A DNA stretch of 48,213 bases from an uncultured Prevotellaceae bacterium (GTDB lineage: Bacteria; Bacteroidota; Bacteroidia; Bacteroidales; Bacteroidaceae), in assembly GCA_900320435.1 (NCBI GenBank), contig ONSH01000029.1, positions 1 to 48,213 of the forward strand, written 5' to 3'. The translations under genes and the position numbers were made by a program. Of the stretch, positions 7,633-15,840 are shown in pieces; the first letter of the stretch is position 1; the number at the start of each line of letters is the position of its first letter. The notes beneath the pieces were generated by a model. The model was not told the origin of the DNA, made no database searches, and saw only the letters and a program-made list of their open reading frames with translations.

Positions 7633-10028
7633 AATTTCCCTTAACCTGTCCCGCCAACGAAGGCGGCATGAACGAGCGCGTACGCCGCTTGCGTCAGGAG
7701 AGTATCGACACGCCCACCACGCTCACCATCGAGCGCGCACTCATCGAGACGGCGTTCTATAAAGAAAACTACGGCAAGATGCCCAACTGCATCTTGCGTG
7801 CCCGCAACTTCTACGAAATCTGTAAGAAGAAGACTATCTATATCGGCGACGGCGAGCTCATCGTGGGCGAGAGGGGGCCCAAGCCCAAAGCCGTACCGAC
7901 GTTCCCCGAGCTCACCTGTCACAGCGTCGAGGACCTGCACACGCTCAATTCGCGTGAGCTGCAGCCCTACTACATCAGCGAGGAGGACATCCGTACCTAC
8001 GAGCGCGAGGTGATTCCCTACTGGCAGGGCCGCACTCAGCGCGAGCGCATCTTCTCCCATGTCTCCAAGGAGTGGGAAGAGGCCTACCACGCCGGCGTCT
8101 TCACCGAATTCATGGAGCAGAGAGCCGGCGGCCACACGGCGATGGACGGCAAGATGTACCGCAGCGGTCTGCTCGATTTGAAGAAACGTATCGCAGAGCG
8201 CATCGAATCGCTGGATTATATCAACGACCCGCTGGCCACCGACAAGGAGCAGGAGCTGGAGGCCATGTCCATCTCGTGCGACGCCGCCATACTCTTTGCC
8301 GAGCGTCACGCCGAACTGGCCGAGAAGATGGCCGCAGAGACCAAAGACGAAACGCGCCGGGCCGAGCTGCTGAAGATTGCCGATGTCTGCCGCTGGGTCC
8401 CCGCCCATGCGCCGCGCGACCTGCAGGAAGCCATACAGATGTACTGGTTCGTGCATCTTGGCACCGTGACTGAGCTCAACGGTTGGGACTGCATGAATCC
8501 CGGCCACATCGACCAGCATCTGTGGCCTTTCTACGAGAAAGGACTGAAGGACGGCACGATGACGCGCGAGAAGGCCAAGGAGCTCATCAGCTGCTTCTGG
8601 ATTAAGTTCAACAACCAGCCGGCGCCTCCGAAAGTGGGTGTGACGGCGCTCGAGAGCGGCACCTACAACGACTTCACCAACATCAACATCGGGGGCATCG
8701 ATCGCGAGGGGCGCAACGCCGTCAATGAGCTCTCCTATGTCATCCTCGAGGTGCAGGAGGAGCTGCACGAGTTGCAGCCCGGTCTCTCGGTGCATGTGGC
8801 CAAAGTGACGCCCGACGACTTCGTGCTGGCGGCAGCCAAGGTGATCCGTCAGGGTCACGGTTATCCCTCGCTCTTCAATCCCGATGCCTACACTAAAGAG
8901 CTCATGCGTCAGGGCAAGAGTCGTGAGGACGCCAACGAGGGCGGTTGCTCGGGTTGCATTGAAGTGGGTGCTTTCGGCAAGGAGGCCTACATCCTCACGG
9001 GCTATCTCAACACACCCAAGATTCTGGAAATCACACTCAACAACGGCTTGGATCCCGTCAGCGGCAAGAAGCTTGGACTTGAGACGGGCGATCCGCGCAC
9101 GTTCAAGACCTACGACGAACTTTATGAGGCTTATCACCGCCAGATGCTCTACTTCGTCAACATGAAGCTGGCCGTGAACAACTACATCGAGCGCATGTTC
9201 TCGCTCTATGCGCCCGCCACCTTCCTCTCGCTTTTTATCGACGACTGCATCGAGAAGGGACAGGACTACTACAGCGGCGGTGCGCGCTACAACACGACCT
9301 ACATCCAGTGCACCGGACTCGGCACGATCACCGACTGTCTCTCCACCCTCAAGACGCACGTCTTCGGCAGCGGACGCTACACGATGGACGAGCTCTTGCA
9401 GGCTGTGGCCAAAAACTGGGAGGGCGAGGAGAAGATGCGCCAGTACATCATCAACCACACGCCCTTCTTCGGCAACGACAACGACGAGGCCGACGCCATC
9501 GCCGTGAAGGTCTACGACGACCTGGTGGACGCCATCGAGGGTCATCCCAACACGCGTGGCGGCAAGACGCAGCTCAACATGCTCTCCACCACCTGCCACA
9601 ACTACTTCGGATCGGTGTGCGGCGCTTCGGTCAACGGACGCATGGCCCGTTTCGCCATCTCCGACGGCACGTCGCCGGCACACGGCGCCGACACGCAGGG
9701 GCCCACGAGTGTGGTGAAGAGTCTGGGCAAGCTCGACCAGACGAAGTCGGGCGGCACGCTGCTCAACGTGCGCTTCGTGCCCGACATGATGAAGGGCGAG
9801 GAGGATTTGAAGAAACTCGGCAGCCTCATCCGCACCTATTTCACGCTGGGCGGACACCATATCCAGTTCAACGTGGTCGACACCGCTACGCTCCACGATG
9901 CGCAGCAGCATCCGGAGCGCTACCGCGACCTGCTGGTGCGCGTGGCCGGTTACAGCGACTACTTCAACGACATGACGCCGCAGTTGCAGAACGAAATCAT
10001 CGCACGCACCGAGAATGAGGCTTTTTGA
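7629..10028 (+). CDS. hypD: Glycyl radical enzyme, probable trans-4-hydroxy-L-proline dehydratase
   Basis: 799 residues of the pyruvate formate-lyase/diol dehydratase-like superfamily. The catalytic Cys443 and Glu445 lie in GGCSGCIEVGAFGKEAY, the dehydratase-type Cys-x-Glu arrangement; PFL itself has a Cys-Cys pair. The radical Gly774 lies in RVAGYSDYF near the C terminus. HypD dehydrates hydroxyproline to (S)-1-pyrroline-5-carboxylate under anaerobic conditions. The neighbours fit: proC and an Xaa-Pro aminopeptidase upstream, the radical SAM activase overlapping by 14 bases downstream, and another Xaa-Pro aminopeptidase after it. Superfamily is certain; HypD specificity rests on motif and context. 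Choline- or glycerol-type dehydratase is the main alternative. Confidence 0.85.
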   Translation: MKFPLTCPANEGGMNERVRRLRQESIDTPTTLTIERALIETAFYKENYGKMPNCILRARNFYEICKKKTIYIGDGELIVGERGPKPKAVPTFPELTCHSVEDLHTLNSRELQPYYISEEDIRTYEREVIPYWQGRTQRERIFSHVSKEWEEAYHAGVFTEFMEQRAGGHTAMDGKMYRSGLLDLKKRIAERIESLDYINDPLATDKEQELEAMSISCDAAILFAERHAELAEKMAAETKDETRRAELLKIADVCRWVPAHAPRDLQEAIQMYWFVHLGTVTELNGWDCMNPGHIDQHLWPFYEKGLKDGTMTREKAKELISCFWIKFNNQPAPPKVGVTALESGTYNDFTNINIGGIDREGRNAVNELSYVILEVQEELHELQPGLSVHVAKVTPDDFVLAAAKVIRQGHGYPSLFNPDAYTKELMRQGKSREDANEGGCSGCIEVGAFGKEAYILTGYLNTPKILEITLNNGLDPVSGKKLGLETGDPRTFKTYDELYEAYHRQMLYFVNMKLAVNNYIERMFSLYAPATFLSLFIDDCIEKGQDYYSGGARYNTTYIQCTGLGTITDCLSTLKTHVFGSGRYTMDELLQAVAKNWEGEEKMRQYIINHTPFFGNDNDEADAIAVKVYDDLVDAIEGHPNTRGGKTQLNMLSTTCHNYFGSVCGASVNGRMARFAISDGTSPAHGADTQGPTSVVKSLGKLDQTKSGGTLLNVRFVPDMMKGEEDLKKLGSLIRTYFTLGGHHIQFNVVDTATLHDAQQHPERYRDLLVRVAGYSDYFNDMTPQLQNEIIARTENEAF

Positions 10029-10851
10029 CATCAAGCGCTTCGCCATCCATGACGGGCCCGGCATACGCACGACGCTCTTCATGAAGGGTTGCCCGCTCCA
10101 CTGCGTGTGGTGTCACAACCCCGAAGGCATCAGCTACGAGCCCACGCGTCTCTTCACGGCCTCCAAGTGCATCCATTGCGGCGCCCACGAGACGGAGGGG
10201 GTGGAGGGTTGCCCCACGCTGGCGCTGCAGGAGGCCGGCAAGGACTGGACGCTGGAAGACATCCTTCACACGGTGGAGAAGGAGCGGTTGGTGATGGAGG
10301 AGTCGGGCGGCGGCGTCACGCTTTGCGGCGGCGAGCCGCTCATGCATCCCGACGCCCTGCTGGAAGTGCTGCAGGCACTCGGAGAGCGGGGCTTTCACCG
10401 CACGGTGGACACGACGCTCTGCGCCCCATGGAGCGTGGTGGAGCGGGTGATGCCTCATGCCGAACTCTTCATGGTGGACATCAAACACATGGACAGCGCC
10501 CTGCACAAAAAATATACGGGCGTGGGCAACGAGTTGATACTGGACAACATCCGCAGCTTTGCCGCCGTGAACGGCCGGCCGCAGTTGTGGTTGCGCATCC
10601 CCCTGATAGACGGCGTGAATGCCGACGACGTGAATCTGGAAGCTACAGCCGCTTTCATCGCTTCGTTGCCTTCAAGGCCCGAACAGGTGAATCTCTTGCC
10701 CTACCACGATGTGGGCAAGGCCAAACACGCCCGCATGGGCAGTCAATACAATCCCAAGAATTACACAATGAACGTCCCTTCGGAGGAGTTGTTGGCTCAC
10801 GCCGGAGACGTATTCAATCACTATGGCATCACAACAATCATCGGCGGATAG
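10015..10851 (+). CDS. Glycyl-radical enzyme activating protein (radical SAM), HypD activase
   Basis: 278 residues. Cys26-x3-Cys30-x2-Cys33 (GCPLHCVWCHNPE) is the radical SAM cluster site; GGGVTLCGGEP is the SAM-binding Gly-rich motif and DIKHMD follows the usual pattern. The enzyme uses S-adenosylmethionine to place the radical on Gly774 of the neighbouring dehydratase. The start at 10015 lies inside the hypD end, giving a 14-base overlap. The ferredoxin-like insert common in such activases is shortened: only Cys52, Cys55 and Cys66 are present instead of eight Cys for two clusters. Confidence 0.92.
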   Translation: MRLFDIKRFAIHDGPGIRTTLFMKGCPLHCVWCHNPEGISYEPTRLFTASKCIHCGAHETEGVEGCPTLALQEAGKDWTLEDILHTVEKERLVMEESGGGVTLCGGEPLMHPDALLEVLQALGERGFHRTVDTTLCAPWSVVERVMPHAELFMVDIKHMDSALHKKYTGVGNELILDNIRSFAAVNGRPQLWLRIPLIDGVNADDVNLEATAAFIASLPSRPEQVNLLPYHDVGKAKHARMGSQYNPKNYTMNVPSEELLAHAGDVFNHYGITTIIGG

Positions 10852-12457
10852 GCTGGCGCGTTTGCGCTCGTGGATGAGGGACAATGGCAAAGCGGTCATT
10901 GTCGTGCCCACGGAAGATCCTCACGGTTCGGAATATGTGCCGGCCCATTGGAAGACGCGCGAGTGGCTCACGGGATTCACCGGCAGCGCAGGCACGGCAG
11001 TCGTGACGCAGCAGGAGGCTTTCCTGTGGACCGATTCACGCTATTGGCTGGCGGCGGAGGAGCAACTCTGCGGCAGCGGTTTCTCGCTGAAAAAAGACCT
11101 TGTGGACGAATCGCCTGATGCATGGCTGAAGGAGCGCGGACTCGCGGCGCAGTATCTCACGGAAACAGAGATCGACGCCCTGTGGCCGGAGCGTCCGGGC
11201 TTCCCGCTGTCTCAGGTGGAAATCGTGCCGACGTCCCTTGCCGGCGAGTCGGCAAAGGATAAAATCGCCCGTTTATGCGGGTGGATGGCGCAGGAGGACC
11301 GGAGTTCTTGCTTGGTGTCTTCGCTGGCCGAGATTGCCTGGCTGCTGAATCTGCGCGGTGACGACATTCCTTATACGCCGGTGTTCATATCTTATCTCAA
11401 AGTGAGGGCGGAGGGGGAGCATACCCTGTATATCCACTGTGAGCAAATCAACGCTGAAGTGGAGGCATATCTTCGACGTCTCAACATCGGCATTGCTCCT
11501 TATGAGAGCGCTCCGACGCAGGAGAAAACGGAGACACCGATTCCCTTCTGGCGCGCCGTGAAGAATCCGGTGGAGCAGGCGGGCTATCGTGAAGCCCACA
11601 TCCGGGACGGCGTGGCCATGGTGCAGTTTCTCCGTCGTCTGGACGAGGCGGACGTCACGCAGTGGACGGAGATTTCGGCGAACAGAACGCTGACGGCACT
11701 CAGAGCGGAGCAGCCGGGTTTTTGCGGTCTCTCCTTCGAGACCATCAGTGCCTACGGTCCCCACGGGGCCGTAGTACACTATGAGCCGACGCCTGACACT
11801 GATATCCCTCTGTCGCCGAAGAGTTTCCTGCTGCTCGACAGCGGAGGACACTACGACTGCGGCAGTACGGACATCACGCGCACCATACCTCTTGGACCGC
11901 TCACCGAAGAGGAGAAGCGCGTCTATACCCTTGTGCTCAAAGGACATCTGCAGTTGCAGAATGTCATCTTCCCTGAAGGCACCTGCGGACTGCAGCTCGA
12001 TACGTTGGCCCGTATGGCCATGTGGCGCGAGGGTCACGACTACGGTCACGGCACCGGTCACGGCGTGGGCCACCGCCTGGAGATTCACGAGGGCCCCTGC
12101 CAGTTTCGCAAGAATGTGCGGCCCGATACCGTTGCACCTCTTCATGAGGGTCAGACGATGACCGACGAGCCCGGCATCTATCTGGCCGGTCGTTTCGGCG
12201 TGCGCCACGAAAACACCATGCTCATCCGTGCAGCTGGGGTGACGGCTTATCCCGGCGGACAGGGCGGCAGATTCCTTTGTTTCGAACCCCTGACGATGTG
12301 TCCCTACGACAAGCGCCCCATTGTGAAAGAGATGCTCACCCGGGAAGAGCTCACTTGGTTTAATCACTACCATGCAACCGTGCGTGAGACGCTTTTGCCC
12401 CGACTTCAAGACCCTAAAGACCGCGAATGGCTCATATCTGCCACATCACCGCTTTAG
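10823..12457 (+). CDS. Xaa-Pro aminopeptidase, three-domain aminopeptidase P type
   Basis: 544 residues, longer than the PepP upstream and resembling the XPNPEP1/AMPP type with two creatinase-like N-terminal domains before the M24 catalytic domain. An early signature is TGFTGSAGTAVV with DSRYW. Metal ligands appear as Asp in LLLDSGGHY, Asp in STDITRT, His in GTGHGVGHRL, Glu in DEPGIY and Glu in RHENTML. Start 10823 overlaps the activase gene by 29 bases; an in-frame ATG at 10874 is possible but would trim the first helix. It completes the proline-peptide group. Localisation looks cytoplasmic, with no signal peptide. Confidence 0.92.
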   Translation: MASQQSSADRLARLRSWMRDNGKAVIVVPTEDPHGSEYVPAHWKTREWLTGFTGSAGTAVVTQQEAFLWTDSRYWLAAEEQLCGSGFSLKKDLVDESPDAWLKERGLAAQYLTETEIDALWPERPGFPLSQVEIVPTSLAGESAKDKIARLCGWMAQEDRSSCLVSSLAEIAWLLNLRGDDIPYTPVFISYLKVRAEGEHTLYIHCEQINAEVEAYLRRLNIGIAPYESAPTQEKTETPIPFWRAVKNPVEQAGYREAHIRDGVAMVQFLRRLDEADVTQWTEISANRTLTALRAEQPGFCGLSFETISAYGPHGAVVHYEPTPDTDIPLSPKSFLLLDSGGHYDCGSTDITRTIPLGPLTEEEKRVYTLVLKGHLQLQNVIFPEGTCGLQLDTLARMAMWREGHDYGHGTGHGVGHRLEIHEGPCQFRKNVRPDTVAPLHEGQTMTDEPGIYLAGRFGVRHENTMLIRAAGVTAYPGGQGGRFLCFEPLTMCPYDKRPIVKEMLTREELTWFNHYHATVRETLLPRLQDPKDREWLISATSPL

Positions 12458-13227
12458 ACGACGAGCGTATCAAAGTGTATGCCCGTCTGACAGAGGCGCA
12501 GCTTCGCAATGAGTTGCACCCGGAGGACGGCGTGTTCATCGCTGAGAGTCCGAAGGTGATTCGGGTGGCGATGGAAGCAGGCTACCGGGCCGAGAGTCTG
12601 CTTTGCGAGGAGCGCCACATCGAAGGTGATGCGAAGGATATCATCGCGCGCTGTGGAGACATCGATGTCTATACCGGAACGCGTGAGATGTTGGCTCAGT
12701 TGACGGGCTATACGTTGACGCGCGGGGTGCTGGCTGCAATGAAGCGTCCGCAGTTGCCCACGTCGGAACAGGTGTGCAGTAACGCCCGAAGGCTTTGCAT
12801 CATTCAGGGGGTGTGTGACGCGACGAACACGGGCGCCATCTTCCGCAGTGCAGCGGCGCTAGGTATCGATGGCATTTTGCTGACGCGCGACTCGAGCGAT
12901 CCCCTCAACCGACGTTCTGTCCGGGTATCAATGGGTTCGGTGTTTCTGGTACCCTGGACCTGGGTGGACTGCAGTGAGGAGGTGCGCGCCTTCGGCTTCA
13001 AGACAGTCGCTATGGCGTTGACGGACAAGAGTATTCCGCTGGATGCTCCCGTCTTGCAGCAGGAGGAACGTCTGGCCCTCGTGATGGGCACTGAGGGCGA
13101 CGGCTTGCCCCGTGAGGTTATTGAAGGCGCCGACTACACGGTGCGCATCCCCATGCACCACGGCGTGGATTCGTTGAACGTGGCGGCGGCCTCTGCTGTT
13201 GCTTTTTGGGAGTTGAGAAAAAGATGA
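12427..13227 (+). CDS. TrmH/SpoU-family RNA 2'-O-methyltransferase
   Basis: 266 residues with an N-terminal substrate-binding domain and a C-terminal SPOUT knot domain. The three family motifs are clear: NTGAIFRSAAALG, LVMGTEGDGLP and MHHGVDSLNVAAASAVAFW. Such enzymes methylate ribose 2'-OH in tRNA or rRNA using S-adenosylmethionine. The gene overlaps the preceding aminopeptidase by 31 bases and the next glycosyltransferase by 4 bases, so it is a housekeeping gene embedded in a coupled operon. The RNA target (RlmB-like or other) cannot be assigned. Confidence 0.9.
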   Translation: MAHICHITALDDERIKVYARLTEAQLRNELHPEDGVFIAESPKVIRVAMEAGYRAESLLCEERHIEGDAKDIIARCGDIDVYTGTREMLAQLTGYTLTRGVLAAMKRPQLPTSEQVCSNARRLCIIQGVCDATNTGAIFRSAAALGIDGILLTRDSSDPLNRRSVRVSMGSVFLVPWTWVDCSEEVRAFGFKTVAMALTDKSIPLDAPVLQQEERLALVMGTEGDGLPREVIEGADYTVRIPMHHGVDSLNVAAASAVAFWELRKR

Positions 13228-14090
13228 AGCTCTCCGTGCTCATACCGGCCTACGAACGCACTTGCTATAAGTTGGTCGAGGATTTGCATACTCAGTTGGA
13301 AGAGTCGGGAGCAGAGTATGAAATCATCGTCTTGGAGGACGGCGGGCGCGATCAGGTGTCGCACATCGCCAATTTGAAAATCAACGACCTCAGCCATTGT
13401 CGCTATGAGCGCAGAAAACATAATGTGGGGCGCGCCGCCATACGCAACCGTCTGGCCGATGAGGCACAGGGCAAATGGCTGCTCTTTATCGATGCGGATG
13501 CGAAGATGGTGCGTGGTGACTTTATCCGTCGCTATCTGGCAGCCGCTGCAGAAGGACACACTCTGGTGTGCGGCGGCATCACCCATCGGGAGACCCCTCC
13601 GGCAAGAGATTGTCTGTTGCGTTGGTGCTACGACAGGACGTTCGAGTTGCAGGTGGGGCTGGTGAGTCCCCAGTTGAGTTGCTTCAACTTCATGGTGGAG
13701 CGGGCGTTGTTTATGAAAGTGCGCTTCAACGAGAGTATCATGACTTACGGATGGGAAGACGTCCTTCTGGGCGTCGGTCTCAAGGAGCAGGGTGTGGAGA
13801 TGACGACAATAGACAATCCGCTCCTACATGACGATGCGGATAAGAGTATCCGTTTCATCGAAAAAACGAGAATGTCTTTGAATACTTTGCACACCCATGA
13901 GTCCCTGCTTCTGCGGCATACACGATTGGGATATGCCGTGAATAAAATACGCCGGTGGCATATGGTAACTCCGGCGCGTTGGCTTTTCTTTGCACTTCGA
14001 CCGTTGATGGAGCGACAACTTCTGGGACGGCATCCTGATATGAGAGTCTTTGCTGCTTACAAACTGGGTTATTATCTGAGCTTGCGATGA
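13224..14090 (+). CDS. Glycosyltransferase family 2
   Basis: 288 residues with a GT-A fold opening KLSVLIPAYERT, a nucleotide-sugar region IIVLEDGG and the metal-binding IDADAK (DxD) near residue 95. YGWEDVLLG near residue 178 resembles the acceptor-side motif of galactosyltransferase-like GT2 enzymes. The ATG at 13224 overlaps the stop of the methyltransferase (ATGA). It is the first of four coupled glycosyltransferases, probably building a surface glycan on the cytoplasmic face of the membrane. Donor and acceptor sugars cannot be told. Confidence 0.88.
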   Translation: MKLSVLIPAYERTCYKLVEDLHTQLEESGAEYEIIVLEDGGRDQVSHIANLKINDLSHCRYERRKHNVGRAAIRNRLADEAQGKWLLFIDADAKMVRGDFIRRYLAAAAEGHTLVCGGITHRETPPARDCLLRWCYDRTFELQVGLVSPQLSCFNFMVERALFMKVRFNESIMTYGWEDVLLGVGLKEQGVEMTTIDNPLLHDDADKSIRFIEKTRMSLNTLHTHESLLLRHTRLGYAVNKIRRWHMVTPARWLFFALRPLMERQLLGRHPDMRVFAAYKLGYYLSLR

Positions 14091-15061
14091 AGTTGCTATA
14101 CGTCATAGAGCATTTTTCCGTCAAGGGCGGTTTGGAGCGTATTGTTGCCTCCAAGATGAACGCTCTGGCCGAACGCGGCCACGACGTTACGTTGTTGACC
14201 GTGTGGCGGGAATCGCTCCCTGATGCTTTCCCGTTGGACGAACGTATTCATCGCCGTTGTCTCAAAATTAAAGAGCCCAAATGCAAGCTGACCTATTTGT
14301 GGGTTTTGCCGCAAATTCTGTGTCGGTTCCATCGCGCCGTCCGTGAAATGAATCCGGATACTGTGCTGCTTTTCCGGGCCGTGGGAGCGTGGATAGCGGG
14401 ATGGACATCATGGAAGGGACGAATGGTCTTTGAGTCGCACGGTGCGCGTTGGAGCAACAATCATCTGTGGTTGTACCCCAGGATGGAGCGCCGTGTGGAG
14501 AGTGTGGTTTGTTTGACGCATGGAGATGCCGCAGAATACAAACATGCCCGTCGTGTGGCGGTGATTCCGAATTTTACCGATATTGAGCCCAAGGGAGAAC
14601 CCGACTACGGGGCGCATCGTTGTGTGTTTGTCGGCAGACCCTGTCCGGAGAAGAACATTGAACGTTTGGAACGCCTTTGGGCCAAAGTGCAGCAGACGCA
14701 TCCGGATTGGGTGTTGGAGCGCCATGCTCAAACCGAAGATATGGCCTCTGCCTATCAGCGGGGCAGCATTCTCGTGATGACTTCAAGCAGCGAAGGATTT
14801 CCGATGAGCCTGGTGGAGGCGCAGAGATGCGGCCTTCCCTGTATGGCTTTCGATTGCAAATACGGACCTGCGGATATCATTGTCGACGGCGAGACGGGCT
14901 ACGTGATACCTTACAACGACGATGAGGCTTTTGTGAATAAATTGGAAAGCCTGATGGATGACGTCGCTCTGCGTCGTCGGATGGGTGAGGCGGCAAGCAG
15001 GAATGTGATGCGTTTCGACAAAGATAAAATCATTGCAGAATGGGAACGCTTTCTGTCATAA
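14087..15061 (+). CDS. Glycosyltransferase family 4
   Basis: 324 residues of GT-B fold. The N-terminal half opens LLYVIEHFSVKGGLERIV, the usual GT4 Gly-rich acceptor loop. The C-terminal half has VFVGRPCPEKNIERL and the donor-binding SSSEGFPMSLVEAQRCGLPC, containing the conserved E-x7-E. It begins in an ATGA overlap with the gene before and runs 22 bases into the next. A short linker between halves makes it slightly smaller than typical members (about 350-380). It is part of the surface-glycan set. Confidence 0.9.
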   Translation: MKLLYVIEHFSVKGGLERIVASKMNALAERGHDVTLLTVWRESLPDAFPLDERIHRRCLKIKEPKCKLTYLWVLPQILCRFHRAVREMNPDTVLLFRAVGAWIAGWTSWKGRMVFESHGARWSNNHLWLYPRMERRVESVVCLTHGDAAEYKHARRVAVIPNFTDIEPKGEPDYGAHRCVFVGRPCPEKNIERLERLWAKVQQTHPDWVLERHAQTEDMASAYQRGSILVMTSSSEGFPMSLVEAQRCGLPCMAFDCKYGPADIIVDGETGYVIPYNDDEAFVNKLESLMDDVALRRRMGEAASRNVMRFDKDKIIAEWERFLS

Positions 15062-15840
15062 TACCCGTGTATAAGGTTGAAAACACGCTGGACCGTTGTG
15101 TGTTGAGTGTGACAGGTCAGACTTTTGAGAGCCTGGAGATTATCTTGGTGGATGACGGAAGTCCGGATTCTTGTCCCGTTCTGTGTGACGGGTGGGCCCA
15201 TCGTGACTCCAGAATCAAGGTGATTCATAAGAAGAACGGCGGTCTATCTTCTGCACGCAACGCGGGATTGGAGATTGCGACCGGAGAGTGGGTGACCTTC
15301 GTGGACAGTGACGACTGGCTGGAGCCAGAAACTTACGCACCGGGATGCTATGCGGTAGAGGGATGTGCCGGCCGCTATTGGCTGGACCACCAGCAGTGGT
15401 TGCATTGTGCAGTATGGAACAAAGTGTTTCGTCGCTCTCTGTTTGAGAGTCTTCGTTTTCCGGAAGGAGAAAACCATGAGGACATTTATCTGTTGCCTCA
15501 ATTGATGCTGAAAATGGACAGAGTGCTCACAGTGAAGGAAGGTCTTTATCACTATGTGCCCAACGCTGAGGGGATATGCCGGACACCTTCGAAGGAAAGT
15601 ATGATGTTGGCGATAAATAACCATTTGCGGGCAGCGGGTCTGTTGAACGTTACTTTGAGTGATGCCTGGTATATGACGTTGCTGAACATGCAAATTACAA
15701 TGTGGCGTTGCGGCGGACGGCAGTTGCTTCTCTCGTCGCGATACTTAAACCCTCTGGCCGTAGGCGGTTGGAGAAATGCTGTAAAGGCCTTGCTGCAGAA
15801 TGTGGTGGGTGTGAAAATGTTGTGCAGACTATGGGCATGA
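15040..15840 (+). CDS. Glycosyltransferase family 2 (short form)
   Basis: 266 residues. It opens LSVIIPVYKVENTLDRC and has ILVDDGSPD, NGGLSSARNAGL and the metal-binding FVDSDDWLEP, all standard GT2 motifs. Compared with usual members of 300-340 residues, the stretch after the DxD motif is compressed: WLEPETY runs almost directly into AVWNKVFRRSLFE. An internal deletion without frame loss is possible. It starts 22 bases inside the preceding GT4 and ends in an ATGA overlap with the next gene. Confidence 0.85.
   Translation: MGTLSVIIPVYKVENTLDRCVLSVTGQTFESLEIILVDDGSPDSCPVLCDGWAHRDSRIKVIHKKNGGLSSARNAGLEIATGEWVTFVDSDDWLEPETYAPGCYAVEGCAGRYWLDHQQWLHCAVWNKVFRRSLFESLRFPEGENHEDIYLLPQLMLKMDRVLTVKEGLYHYVPNAEGICRTPSKESMMLAINNHLRAAGLLNVTLSDAWYMTLLNMQITMWRCGGRQLLLSSRYLNPLAVGGWRNAVKALLQNVVGVKMLCRLWA

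Noticed and set aside
7629-10028. Pyruvate formate-lyase
   Set aside because: The active site has Cys-x-Glu, not the adjacent Cys-Cys of PFL; the neighbours are proline-related.
7641-10082. Open frame of 813 codons on the - strand, antisense to hypD
   Set aside because: Composition is His/Val/Glu-rich with no domain logic; it mirrors the codon bias of the real GC-rich gene on the other strand.
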